The notes beneath the pieces are model-generated. The model was not told the origin of the DNA and made no database searches. It was given only the letters and a program-made list of their open reading frames with translations. The translations under genes and the position numbers were made by a program. This document shows positions 48,884 to 57,802 of a stretch of DNA of 64,000 nucleotides, in pieces. Source of the stretch: Planctomycetales bacterium (GTDB taxonomy: Bacteria; Planctomycetota; Planctomycetia; Planctomycetales; Planctomycetaceae). Location of the stretch: the NCBI GenBank assembly GCA_026400835.1, contig JAPLOA010000100.1, forward strand, positions 1-64,000. The letters are read 5' to 3'. Each line of letters opens with the position of its first letter. Within the stretch, counting starts at the first letter, position 1.

Positions 48884-50020
48884 ATGTGTTCAAACCTGAA
48901 GATTCAAGCCCTGTGGCCGTGGATGTTGTTGCTGGCCGTCTTCTCTGCCGGCTGTGGGGGTTCGCCGGATTCTCCCGAGGTCAAGCTGGAGCGAGCTCGT
49001 ATTTTGATGGAACGTGAGCAGGCGGCGGAGGCGATTCCATTGCTGAATGAAGTCGTTGACGCAACTCCCAAAGACCCTGAAGCGAGATATCAGCGCGGCG
49101 TGGCCTATGAGAATCTGAATGTTCTCGAGAAGGCTCTGAATGACTACAACGAATGTTTGATTCTGGACAGTGAACGCACAGACGCTCTCAACAATAAGGC
49201 TGTTGTTCTTGCCAAGATGGAACGATTCAAAGAAGCCGCCGTCGAGTTCACCCGACTCGTCGACCTTGATCCTCAGGGAGCCCTCGCGTATCGAAACCGA
49301 GGGCTCTGTCACGTGGATCTGGGAGATTATGAAACCGCTCTGGCCGACTACGCGAAGGCGCTGGAACTGGATCCGAAGGATTCGGCCAACTGGTATCAGC
49401 GAGCCGGTGTGTATCTGGCTCAAAAACGCTATGAAGAAGCCGAACAGGATTACACGAAAGCGATTGAGATAACACCCGACCTTGCGCCTGCGTGGATGAA
49501 TCGTGGCGTTGCGCGATATAAGCGTGGCGAGAGGAAACTGGCGGCTGAAGATCTGAAGAAAGCTCAATCACTGGATGAGGATATCGTCGTACCAGACATT
49601 GGATTCTTCGATGAAACTGCGGCTGCGACCGCAGGTTCGACAGCGGTTGATTCAAAGCCTTTAGACTGGTCGACAGTGAAATTCGCAGCCGAAAAAGAGA
49701 TGTCCGCAAAGGGCTTTTCTGGTCTGTTGCTGATGGAAGAGACTCCTGAACTTTGCTGTGGTCAGTACCAGGCAGATCTCAACGGCCGCAACTGGACGGT
49801 TCTGGTTACTGTTGCGACAGTTGGGGAAGAAACTGTGGTGCTGCCCGCCGAAGGTGTCGCTCAGGCATCCCAAACTGATCCCGCGCTGAACGCGACTGCT
49901 CTGATGATTCTTGAGCCGTCAGGTTCCGGGCAGGAACTGGCTGTGCGAGCGTTTGAGAAGCCATGGAGTCCTGGAAAGTCGTCCACAGGTTCAACGGTTG
50001 TGCCGTATAAGCTGCCGTGA
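48884..50020 (+). CDS. TPR-repeat lipoprotein
   Basis: 378 residues from ATG 48884. Lipobox FSAGC (C24) after a hydrophobic signal. At least five tetratricopeptide repeats follow (for example EARYQRGVAYENLNVLEKALNDYN, ALAYRNRGLCHVDLGDYETALADY, PAWMNRGVARYKRGERKLAAEDL) and then a C-terminal domain of about 125 residues of unknown fold. It should be a membrane-bound scaffold on the periplasmic side. It converges with the DUF1501 gene 3 bp downstream, with no terminator between. Confidence 0.85.
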   Translation: MCSNLKIQALWPWMLLLAVFSAGCGGSPDSPEVKLERARILMEREQAAEAIPLLNEVVDATPKDPEARYQRGVAYENLNVLEKALNDYNECLILDSERTDALNNKAVVLAKMERFKEAAVEFTRLVDLDPQGALAYRNRGLCHVDLGDYETALADYAKALELDPKDSANWYQRAGVYLAQKRYEEAEQDYTKAIEITPDLAPAWMNRGVARYKRGERKLAAEDLKKAQSLDEDIVVPDIGFFDETAAATAGSTAVDSKPLDWSTVKFAAEKEMSAKGFSGLLLMEETPELCCGQYQADLNGRNWTVLVTVATVGEETVVLPAEGVAQASQTDPALNATALMILEPSGSGQELAVRAFEKPWSPGKSSTGSTVVPYKLP

Positions 50021-50023
50021 TCG

Positions 50024-51445
50024 TTAACGGATAATGCCTTGAACGATGTTCCCGTGGACGTCCGTCAGGCGATAGTCTCGCCCCTGGAAGCGATGGGTGA
50101 GTCGCGTGTGGTCGATCCCCATCTGGTGCAGCAGTGTTGCATTCAGATCGTGAACATGCACGGGATTCTCGACGACGTTGTAGCAGTAGTCGTCGGTTTT
50201 TCCGTGAACGATCCCCGGGCGAATCCCGCCGCCGGCTAACCACATCGTGAAGCATCGTCCGTGGTGATCGCGGCCGTAATTGTTCGGCTCCAGTTTGCCC
50301 TGAGTATAGGTCGTTCGCCCGAATTCACCGCCCCAGATCACGAGTGTTTCATCCAGCAATCCACGTTGACGAAGATCTCTGATCAATGCGGCCGCTGGCT
50401 GATCAACATCGCGAGCCTGTAGCCGAATATCACTGGGCAGATTGTAATGCTGGTCCCAGCCTCGATGATAAAGCTGAATGAAGCGAACTCCGCGTTCGGC
50501 CATGCGGCGAGCCAACAAGCAGTGTCTTGCGAATGTTCCTGGTTGCCGCGCGGCTGGGCCATAAGCAGCGAAAGTGGACTCCGTTTCGTCGTTCATCTCG
50601 ACGAGTTCGGGCACCGACGTCTGCATGCGAAATGCCAGCTCGTACTGTGCGATGCGAGTTTCCGTTTCAGGATCACCCGTGATGTTCGATCGAGCGGAAT
50701 TCAGGGCTGACAAAACGTTGAGCTGATCTCGCCGTGAATCCGAGGTGACTCCGGGCGGATTGGACAAATAGAGCACGGGATCTCCGCCGGTTCGGAAAGC
50801 GGTTCCCTGGTGACTGGAGGGAAGAAATCCGGGACCCCAGAGCCGGGCATAAAGGGGATCAGCTGGTCGAGCTGCACTGCCGTGAGATAGCAGAACAACG
50901 AAGGCCGGGAGGTTGCTGTTCTCTGTTCCCAGTCCATAACTGGTCCATGCCCCGAAACTGGGGCGGCCGGGTTGCTGATGCCCTGTTTGCAGCAACATCG
51001 CAGCCGGATCATGGTTGATCGCTTCGGTGTGCATTGAGGGAATGATGCAGAGTTCGTCGGTGATCTTTGCCGTTTCCGGCAGAATCTCACTCACCCAGGC
51101 GCCGGAGTCGCCTCGTTGATGAAATCGAAACGCTGAAGAGGTGACCGGAAATGATTTCTGTCCACTGGTCATCCCGGTGAGCCGCTGGTCACCTCGAACA
51201 GAAGCAGGCAATTCTTCTCCATGCCGTTGGCGCAGCCCGGGCTTGTGGTCGAACAGATCCAGTTGGGAAGGACCGCCGTGCATAAACAGGTAGATGATTC
51301 GCTTCGCGCGAACAGGCCGCGTCAGTGGTGATGTGACTGAACCATGAAATTGTTCAGATGCGGAAAGCAACGAGCTCAGAGCCATGGAGCCGAGGCTGAT
51401 TCCGGACTGAGTCAAAAAGTGGCGGCGAGGAGAAGACTGGTTCAT
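50024..51445 (-). CDS. DUF1501 protein (full length, Tat-exported)
   Basis: 473 residues. N terminus SSPRRHFLTQ is a twin-arginine signal. DUF1501 motifs are complete: KRIIYLFMHGGPSQLDLFD, GTENSNLPA, ERGVRFIQLYHRGWDQH, LVIWGGEFGRT, NYGRDHHGRCFTMWLAGGG, and the final DLNATLLHQMGIDH. The family belongs to the alkaline phosphatase/sulfatase-like fold; substrate unknown. It overlaps the cytochrome gene by 4 bp, the normal partner arrangement in planctomycetes. It is the intact reference for the deleted copy at 31806-33044. Confidence 0.93.
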   Translation of the reverse strand: MNQSSPRRHFLTQSGISLGSMALSSLLSASEQFHGSVTSPLTRPVRAKRIIYLFMHGGPSQLDLFDHKPGLRQRHGEELPASVRGDQRLTGMTSGQKSFPVTSSAFRFHQRGDSGAWVSEILPETAKITDELCIIPSMHTEAINHDPAAMLLQTGHQQPGRPSFGAWTSYGLGTENSNLPAFVVLLSHGSAARPADPLYARLWGPGFLPSSHQGTAFRTGGDPVLYLSNPPGVTSDSRRDQLNVLSALNSARSNITGDPETETRIAQYELAFRMQTSVPELVEMNDETESTFAAYGPAARQPGTFARHCLLARRMAERGVRFIQLYHRGWDQHYNLPSDIRLQARDVDQPAAALIRDLRQRGLLDETLVIWGGEFGRTTYTQGKLEPNNYGRDHHGRCFTMWLAGGGIRPGIVHGKTDDYCYNVVENPVHVHDLNATLLHQMGIDHTRLTHRFQGRDYRLTDVHGNIVQGIIR

Positions 51446-54400
51446 CTGCGCGTGATCGCCTCATCAAGATTCAGAATAGTGTGAGCTGTCATCGTCCATG
51501 CTGCCAGTTCGGTTCGTACCACGGAATCATCATGTCGACTCGCGCCGACGTGAAGAAGTTTGTCGGCCGCGGCGGGATCTGTTTGGAAATGATTGCGTTG
51601 ACGTTTTACCAGATCGAGCAGAAGAGTTGATTCACGAGGTTCCGGGTTGCGGCTGAGGATGCGTCGGAAGATCTCGACGAGACGTTCTTCATCCGATGTT
51701 TTGGTCAGAAGAACGCTGTTTGCCAGCATGCGAGCAGCTTCCAGATACGTCGGATCGTTGAGCAGGATCAGGGCCTGAATCGGCGTGTTCGTACGAGCTC
51801 GCTGCACCGTGCATTTTTCTCGCGGCGTACCATCGAATGCCAGCAACGATGGTGGTGGTACTTGTCGTTTGAGGTAGGTGTAGAGGCTTCGTCTCCAGAG
51901 ACCATCGTCGGTGGACTCTTCATAGGAATCCTCCGCGTTGTAAGAAACTTCTTCCCATAGACCATCGGGCTGATAAGGCTTTACACTGGGGCCACCAATC
52001 TGTGGCCGCAGGAGGCCGGATACAGCGAGTGCCTGGTCGCGAATCATTTCCGCTGACATACGAAAGGCTGAGTTGCGAGACAGCAGTCGGTTCTGAAGAT
52101 CATGCCCTGTCGACGGGTTCGCGTGAACATCAGAGGATTGCCGATAGGTTCGAGAACTCACGATCCGTCGCAGCAGAGCTTTCGTATCCCATCCGTTATC
52201 ACGATAAGTTGCGGCCAGCCAATCCAGAAGCTCCGGATGAGTCGGTGGTTCTCCCTGACTGCCAAAATCATTGGCTGTGCGGACCAACCCTTCTCCGAAG
52301 CACTGCTTCCAAAGCCGATTCACGGCGACTCGCGCGGTTAACGGATTGGCGGGATCCATCAGCCATTGTGCGAGACCCAGTCGATTCTTTGGTGCCGATT
52401 CAGGCCATCTTGACAACGCCGCGGGAGTTCCCGCTTCAACTTTCTGACCGGGCTGGTCGTATTGACCTCGAAACAGCATGTGAGTTTCGCGAGGTTGCGG
52501 CATTTCCTCCATCACCAAGGTGGAAGGAATCGAATTGCGAAAGCGGATTTCCGTTTCCAGTGCGACTTTGACGCTGTTTCTGGCAGCACGAGTCTTCTCA
52601 TCGGTGTGACCGGCGATATAAAAATCCATCAACGTTTCCGAATCGCGTGCGCCGCGCGTGTCGGTCGGTCGTTCAAGGATTCCGTGGATCTGATCGCCGT
52701 GAAACCAGTCCACTATCGCCGGTGCATCGAGTGTTCGTTGCAGGATGCGAAGTTCATCCATTTGGCCATAATAGCCCAGCCCGGAATCTCTGCGACCGAT
52801 CAGGAGTGGTCGATCATTTCGAACGCTGCTCGTCAGAGAGTCGCGATCAATTCTGACGTCAAGCGGTCGCCCATCCAGAAATAACTTCAGGCCGTTCGCT
52901 GATCTTGAACCATCATAGGCAATAGCGACGTGATGCCACTGCCCTGCTTTCGCCGGAGTGATCGATGTGATTTCAATTGCGTCAGTTCCCCACTTCGCGA
53001 CAAGGTTGACAGCAATTCGACCTTTTTGCCAAAGCACTTCGATCCCGGTTCGGTCATCTTCGGGTTCAATTTTTGACAGCGGGCAGCTGAGAGAATTATC
53101 GGGCAGCAACCAGAGACCGATTGTCCATGGGCGGTCTGCATCGAAATGCTGGAGATCTCGCGAGGCATGTTGCGTCGCGTCGAACAAAGCCGCCTGATCT
53201 CGAATGCCGGTTTGATACTTCAGCGTTGTGCCTATCGCCTGAGTTTCTGGTTGAAGACCGTTGTTGAAGGCTTCATGCAGAATGAGGTCTTGCTCTGGCG
53301 GCTGTGGGATCGACTGACGAGCGATGGCTTCCCATGCGGAGATTTCGGTCGCGAGCTTCATCCGAATCGGTTCAAATGTCTGAGCCGCATTCGTCGTCGC
53401 TTGTGACAGATTGGCCAGCTCCATATCCAGCTCGGGAGTGGACACTTTCATCACAGGAGGCGGGTCGTCCGTGACGATCAGGCCTTTCTCAGGGACATTG
53501 TTGAAGAACGCAAAGAGCTGATAAAACTCCTGCTGAGAGATGGGGTCGTATTTGTGATCATGACACTGAGCACATCCGACCGTTAAGCCAAGCCATGTGG
53601 TCATTGTTGTATCGACGCGATCAACGACGTACTCCGTGCGAAACTCTTCGTCGATAATTCCCGTTTCGTTGTTCGAGACGTGATTCCGGTTAAAGCCTGT
53701 CGCGATACGTTGTTGAATTGTTGGTGCGGGCAGGAGATCGCCCGCCAATTGTTCGATTGTAAACTGATCAAACGGCATGTTGTCGTTGAATGCACGAATC
53801 ACCCAGTCACGCCACAGCCATATCTGACGTGGTTTGTCGCTGAAGTAGCCGTTGGTGTCTGCGTATCTTGCGGCATCCAGCCAGTCCACCGCCATGCGTT
53901 CGCCGAAGTGCGAAGAGTGAAGTAGTCGGTCGACGACTTCTTCGTAAGATTCGTTTGTTCGGGCGAGATCGTCGGCCGTGGGAGGCAGTCCGGTCAGATC
54001 AAGGGTTACTCTTCGCAGCAGAGCTTCACGAGGCGCCTCGGGAGAGAATCTCAGCTTCTGTTTTGCCAGCGATTCAGCAACAAAGGCATCGATTGGATTG
54101 ATGGCCGATGAGGACTCCAGATGCGACCTGATTTCCGGGCTGTCGGGAATAACTGGGGAAACGATCGGCTCAAACGACCAGTGTTTCTGGAACCCTGCTC
54201 CTTCGGAAATCCATCGTTTGAGGATGTCGATTTGAGTGGCCGTCAGCGGCTTCTGAGCGGAATCCGGAGGCATTCGCAATGTCGCATCGCTGGATTGAAT
54301 ACGCTGGATAAGTTGGCTGTCCTGCGGTTTTTCGGGCACGATGGCGGGCAGCCCGGATTCTGCAGGAAGTACGGCGTCGTTGAATGTGTCGAGTCGCAGA

Positions 54401-54543
54401 TTTGATTGGCGAGCCGCGGCATCAGGACCGTGGCAGTTCCAGCAGTGCTCGGTAAGAATCGGCCGTATGTCGCGATTAAACAGCAACGGCTCATCAGCGA
54501 ACGTTGTGCTTGTCAGCAACAGAACCAAAACAACAGTTCTCAT
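51442..54543 (-). CDS. DUF1549/DUF1553 planctomycete cytochrome with LamG insert
   Basis: About 1033 residues from ATG 54543 (MRTVVLVLLLTSTTFA, signal peptide). Order: PSD1 cytochrome c domain with heme motif CWNCH near residue 34 and a distal Met in LRMPPDS; DUF1549 (NPIDAFVAESLAKQKL, CAQCHDHKYDPI with a second CxxCH); a LamG-like lectin fold of about 190 residues (DRPWTIGLWLLPDN, GQWHHVAIAYDGS, LFLDGRPLDV); then DUF1553 (LTARVAVNRLWKQCFGEGLV, RTYRQSSD, RARTNTPIQALILLNDPTYLEAARM). Likely periplasmic, probably acting in polysaccharide or organic matter use with its DUF1501 partner; function unproven. Confidence 0.93.
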   Translation of the reverse strand: MRTVVLVLLLTSTTFADEPLLFNRDIRPILTEHCWNCHGPDAAARQSNLRLDTFNDAVLPAESGLPAIVPEKPQDSQLIQRIQSSDATLRMPPDSAQKPLTATQIDILKRWISEGAGFQKHWSFEPIVSPVIPDSPEIRSHLESSSAINPIDAFVAESLAKQKLRFSPEAPREALLRRVTLDLTGLPPTADDLARTNESYEEVVDRLLHSSHFGERMAVDWLDAARYADTNGYFSDKPRQIWLWRDWVIRAFNDNMPFDQFTIEQLAGDLLPAPTIQQRIATGFNRNHVSNNETGIIDEEFRTEYVVDRVDTTMTTWLGLTVGCAQCHDHKYDPISQQEFYQLFAFFNNVPEKGLIVTDDPPPVMKVSTPELDMELANLSQATTNAAQTFEPIRMKLATEISAWEAIARQSIPQPPEQDLILHEAFNNGLQPETQAIGTTLKYQTGIRDQAALFDATQHASRDLQHFDADRPWTIGLWLLPDNSLSCPLSKIEPEDDRTGIEVLWQKGRIAVNLVAKWGTDAIEITSITPAKAGQWHHVAIAYDGSRSANGLKLFLDGRPLDVRIDRDSLTSSVRNDRPLLIGRRDSGLGYYGQMDELRILQRTLDAPAIVDWFHGDQIHGILERPTDTRGARDSETLMDFYIAGHTDEKTRAARNSVKVALETEIRFRNSIPSTLVMEEMPQPRETHMLFRGQYDQPGQKVEAGTPAALSRWPESAPKNRLGLAQWLMDPANPLTARVAVNRLWKQCFGEGLVRTANDFGSQGEPPTHPELLDWLAATYRDNGWDTKALLRRIVSSRTYRQSSDVHANPSTGHDLQNRLLSRNSAFRMSAEMIRDQALAVSGLLRPQIGGPSVKPYQPDGLWEEVSYNAEDSYEESTDDGLWRRSLYTYLKRQVPPPSLLAFDGTPREKCTVQRARTNTPIQALILLNDPTYLEAARMLANSVLLTKTSDEERLVEIFRRILSRNPEPRESTLLLDLVKRQRNHFQTDPAAADKLLHVGASRHDDSVVRTELAAWTMTAHTILNLDEAITRR

Positions 54544-54648
54544 GCAGCGGCCTTTGCGGGAAATAGCTGGCGAACCATGCAAGGCTGGCGTTTATTCGGC
54601 TGAAGCCAAAGCAACGCGTGAATTGGGGATTGCGAAATCGTTTCTGTA

Positions 54649-55794
54649 TTACTCCAGTTCGTCCCCGTGTGGTTTGAGTACGCCGTCGACAGATGTCAGG
54701 TAGGCGAAGAGGGCTTTTATTTCGTCCATTGTCATTGGTTCCAAAGTCCCTTCGGGCATGTTTGAGATCTTTTGATTGACTATCTTTTCAATCTCTGTTC
54801 GCAGGAATTCTACTCGAACGGCTGTGTTCGAAACAACGCTCATCATGCCTTCAGCGCCTGAAGAGAGAACACCATTCAGAGTTCGTCCGTCTTTAAGAAC
54901 GACTAAGACAGATGGATATTCCTCGTTGAGATCATGAGACGGAAACAGGATGGCATGCAGGATTTCTTTCTTTTGCCGACGCCAACCAAGCGACGTCAGG
55001 TCGGGGCCGAAGGCCTGTCCCAGTTTGCTGCGGCGATGGCATTTCTGGCAACCGGCTTTTTCATAAACTTTCTCCCCTGTGGCCACCATGTCGGGCGTTG
55101 GCTCAAGGTTCTGAATTTCAGTCTGCAGGCTGGCCAGGGTCCACTTTCGAGTTGTCGAATCAACAGGCAGCACCGCTTCAGGATGCTCCGGATGTTCTTT
55201 GGCGAACCATGCCTGATAGTCTGACAGTTTCCAGCTATCTTTTCCCTTTGGCATCGTCGTCCAATGTTTCAGCAGATTAATGGCTGCAGGCTGCTGCTCG
55301 GGAGTCATCTGCAGGCCGATCAGGATGACCTGACGAACCCATTGAGGTTTGTTCGCACGAACTCGAAAACGCATCAACGCTTTCATTACGGAAGCCGCAT
55401 CGTCACCTGAGACGACGTTGAGCGATCGAACCATGTAACGCCAGTCCTGCAGATCGGCCGGACGCAGTGTGGTGGATCGGCTAAGAGCCCATGCCGCCAG
55501 ACCACGGCGTTCCGGATCATTTTCAAAGATTGCTCGAACATGTTCCATGGCGGTTTCGTTTTCTGAAACGGCGAGGGTTCGCAGAATTGTGCGGCATGTT
55601 TCGAGGCTGGCGGGATCCTTCTCGTCGGAGAGTGATAAGTCGATCTGCACCAGTCGAATCAGGTCCTGCTCAGCAGTTGGCAATGCGAGAATCTGCTGAG
55701 CTTCGGCATGCAGTTCTTGATCAGCGTCGGAGCTTTCCTGAGCCATTAGTCCGGCGGCAGCAAGAATGAGAAGTTGGCAGAGTTGATGCAGCAT
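54649..55794 (-). CDS. Pirellula/Verrucomicrobium-type heme-binding protein
   Basis: 381 residues from ATG 55794 (MLHQLCQLLILAAAG, signal peptide). A helical repeat region (about 30-200) precedes a cytochrome c-like C terminus of the TIGR02603 type: GEKVYEKAGCQKCHRRSKLG (heme CxxCH), AFGPDLTSLG, and distal MPEGTLEPMTMDEIKALFAYL. It supplies electrons to, or accepts them from, neighbouring periplasmic enzymes. It lies 105 bp upstream of the DUF1549/1553 gene and is probably in the same transcript. It lacks the PVC-type dehydrogenase domain often found with this tail. Confidence 0.85.
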   Translation of the reverse strand: MLHQLCQLLILAAAGLMAQESSDADQELHAEAQQILALPTAEQDLIRLVQIDLSLSDEKDPASLETCRTILRTLAVSENETAMEHVRAIFENDPERRGLAAWALSRSTTLRPADLQDWRYMVRSLNVVSGDDAASVMKALMRFRVRANKPQWVRQVILIGLQMTPEQQPAAINLLKHWTTMPKGKDSWKLSDYQAWFAKEHPEHPEAVLPVDSTTRKWTLASLQTEIQNLEPTPDMVATGEKVYEKAGCQKCHRRSKLGQAFGPDLTSLGWRRQKKEILHAILFPSHDLNEEYPSVLVVLKDGRTLNGVLSSGAEGMMSVVSNTAVRVEFLRTEIEKIVNQKISNMPEGTLEPMTMDEIKALFAYLTSVDGVLKPHGDELE

Positions 55795-55984
55795 TTTCAC
55801 TCCGAAGTCTGCAGGCATAAGTGAGGCGGGAAGTCAGGATTATTACCGTTGTTGCCCGATTAAGCAAAACGTGAAAACGAAGTGAAATTCATTTCGAAGC
55901 CGCTACGACTGCCAGAAGCCATGTTGGCGTCGACAGCGTTCGCCCCCACAGACTCCGTGGATGGACGTTTTCATCCGGAGATAT

Positions 55985-56084
55985 GCGTTGCGTTGATTTT
56001 TCGGTCGTCAAATCTTTCTGTCAGATGTTCACTTTGAGTAGTGAATGCGTCGACCGAAAAATTTAGTGACCGAAAAATTTCAGA
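55985..56084 (+). repeat. TTTCGGTC repeat, copy A
   Basis: Perfect 12-bp inverted pair ATTTTTCGGTCG (55996-56007)/CGACCGAAAAAT (56051-56062), followed by a second GACCGAAAAATT. Shares its unit order with copies B, C and D. Confidence 0.75.
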
Positions 56085-56155
56085 GCGATCAAGGGTGAAA
56101 TCAAGTCGTTGTTCGAACTGACAGCGGCCGGCGATGGATAGGGCCATTAATGTGG

Positions 56156-56243
56156 CATGCGTTTAATTTTTCGGTTGTCAAATATTTTGGTCAAACTGCC
56201 CTCGGTGGAAAGAAGCGTCGACCGCAAGATCGCTGGTCGAAGT
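56156..56243 (+). repeat. TTTCGGTC repeat, copy B
   Basis: ATGCGTTTAATTTTTCGG, then TTTTGGTCAAAC, GAAGCGTCGACCGCAAGA. The second arm is decayed (GGTCGAAG). About 170 bp after copy A. Confidence 0.7.
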
Positions 56244-56504
56244 GGGGAAATAGGCCTCATTGTTGCTTCGATGGCTAACTCGGATCTTAACCTTTGGAGA
56301 ATTTGTTGATCCTGCTGCAAAAGACGCCCGCGGAATCATCGCTGGGACTCACGGAATTCGGCCAGTTTGAAGCAATTTCCCGCGAAGCCAAAGAAATTGC
56401 GGAAATTTTTGGCCGAGGTTTTGGGTGGGCATCGCTGGGTAGGGAAAAGCATGTCCATCGGCTCGGAGCATAAGTGCTCTTGGTTAACCCTTGAGGAGAA
56501 TCCC

Positions 56505-57659
56505 ATGTTGAGTTCATTAAGTGCTGATTCCCGAGCGATTTCTTCGTCTGCAGAAGATGCGGCATTCCGCGAGAGAACTCCTGAGACGCGAATCGTCTGC
56601 CAAAGCACAGAGTCGTTTTCGCAGTGGCTATCTGAGCTGTCTGGGTCGCTGATCCTTACGACCTATCAAGCCGGGAAAGTGATGACGCTGGGATGGCGAG
56701 GCACTCCGGCGTCGGTGCTGATGCGGCAGTTCACAAAACCGATGGGGCTCGCCGTCGGGCCCGGGAAGTTGGCCCTCGCGACAAAAGATGAAATCACGGT
56801 GCTTGCAAATGCTCCGCTGCTGGCTCCGGACTTGTTGCCCGATCAGCGAGGCAAGTATGACGCTCTGTACCTTCCGCGAGCCACCTATCATACCGGTGAT
56901 GTCAATGCTCATGATGTGGCGTTTGCCGACGATGGGCTGTGGTTCGTCAATTCACGATTCAGTTGTTTGTCGGGGCTCAGCAAAGACTTTTCGTTTGTAC
57001 CTCGCTGGAAGCCGTCGTTCATCACGGACATTGTCCCCGAAGACCGTTGTCATTTGAACGGTCTGGCCGTGGTCGACGGAAAACCGAAGTACGTGACTGC
57101 TCTGGGTGAAACGGACACTGTCGGAGGCTGGCGTGGGAACAAAGCGACCGGCGGAGTTTTGATCGATGTGGAATCGCGTGAAGTGGTCCTGCGAGGCTTG
57201 TCGATGCCTCATTCGCCGCGCTGGCATCAGGGGCGACTGTGGCTGTTGAATTCAGGTGCGGGTGAGTTGCTTTGTTTTGATCCCGCGAAGGGCTCCGCTG
57301 GAGTCGTCTGCACCTTGCCTGCTTATCTGCGAGGGCTGTGCCTGATCGGCCGCTTTGCCGTAGTCGGCATGTGTCAGATTCGTGAAAAGCACATCTTCGG
57401 CGGGCTGCCGGTTCAGCAGCGTCATCAGAAACTGCTTAGTGGACTGGCTGTGATCGACCTGCTCACGGGCAAGCTGGTGGGAACATTCGAATTCACCGCG
57501 GGCTGCACGGAAATCTATGACGTTCAGTACCTGCCGGGAGTCAGAAATGTGAATGTGCTGAACCAGGCAGACAACGCTGTTCGTCAGGCATTCACAGCTC
57601 CTGATTTTTCGTACTGGCTGCGACCAGAAAACGTGATTCACGAACAGCCGGGCCAATAA
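56505..57659 (+). CDS. TIGR03032-type conserved protein (DUF4915-like)
   Basis: 384 residues from ATG 56505, preceded by GAGGAGA; the frame is open to 56367 but that part looks like leader. Motifs that I associate with the TIGR03032 family: LILTTYQAGKVMTLG, FTKPMGLAVGPGKLALATKDEI, NAHDVAFADDGLWFVNSRFSCLS, DRCHLNGLAVVDGKPKYVTALGETD, GGVLIDVESREVVLRGLSMPHSPRWHQGRLWLLNSG. It is a predicted cytoplasmic beta-propeller-like protein without a signal peptide. Function unknown. It is often found near giant calcium-binding surface proteins, as here; the adhesin starts 143 bp downstream. Confidence 0.82.
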   Translation: MLSSLSADSRAISSSAEDAAFRERTPETRIVCQSTESFSQWLSELSGSLILTTYQAGKVMTLGWRGTPASVLMRQFTKPMGLAVGPGKLALATKDEITVLANAPLLAPDLLPDQRGKYDALYLPRATYHTGDVNAHDVAFADDGLWFVNSRFSCLSGLSKDFSFVPRWKPSFITDIVPEDRCHLNGLAVVDGKPKYVTALGETDTVGGWRGNKATGGVLIDVESREVVLRGLSMPHSPRWHQGRLWLLNSGAGELLCFDPAKGSAGVVCTLPAYLRGLCLIGRFAVVGMCQIREKHIFGGLPVQQRHQKLLSGLAVIDLLTGKLVGTFEFTAGCTEIYDVQYLPGVRNVNVLNQADNAVRQAFTAPDFSYWLRPENVIHEQPGQ

Positions 57660-57685
57660 CGGCTGAGTGTGACAAGCCTCGAAAC

Positions 57686-57760
57686 GTAGGTTGGACATTC
57701 CTGTCCGACCATGTCTCGCAGACAACACCGCGTTTCGACGGGCAGGAATGCCCATCCTAC
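57686..57760. repeat. Compound palindrome, family 3, copy 2
   Basis: GTAGGTTGGACATTCCTGTCC at the left and GGGCAGGAATGCCCATCCTAC at the right, the reverse of the element at 13896-13951 with a longer middle. It lies between the TIGR03032-type gene and the adhesin gene. Confidence 0.75.
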
Positions 57761-57802
57761 AGAACAGTGCAAAAACGTTGATCCTTTGAAATCGAGTCTC
57801 CT

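Larger units (their letters stand above)
55795..56504. other. Long intergenic region carrying repeat copies A and B
   Basis: 710 bp between the divergent heme-protein gene and the TIGR03032-type gene. It contains two copies of a hairpin-rich repeat (55985-56084, 56156-56243). The stretch 56367-56504 is in frame with the next gene but lies before its SD, so I treat it as leader. Confidence 0.5.
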
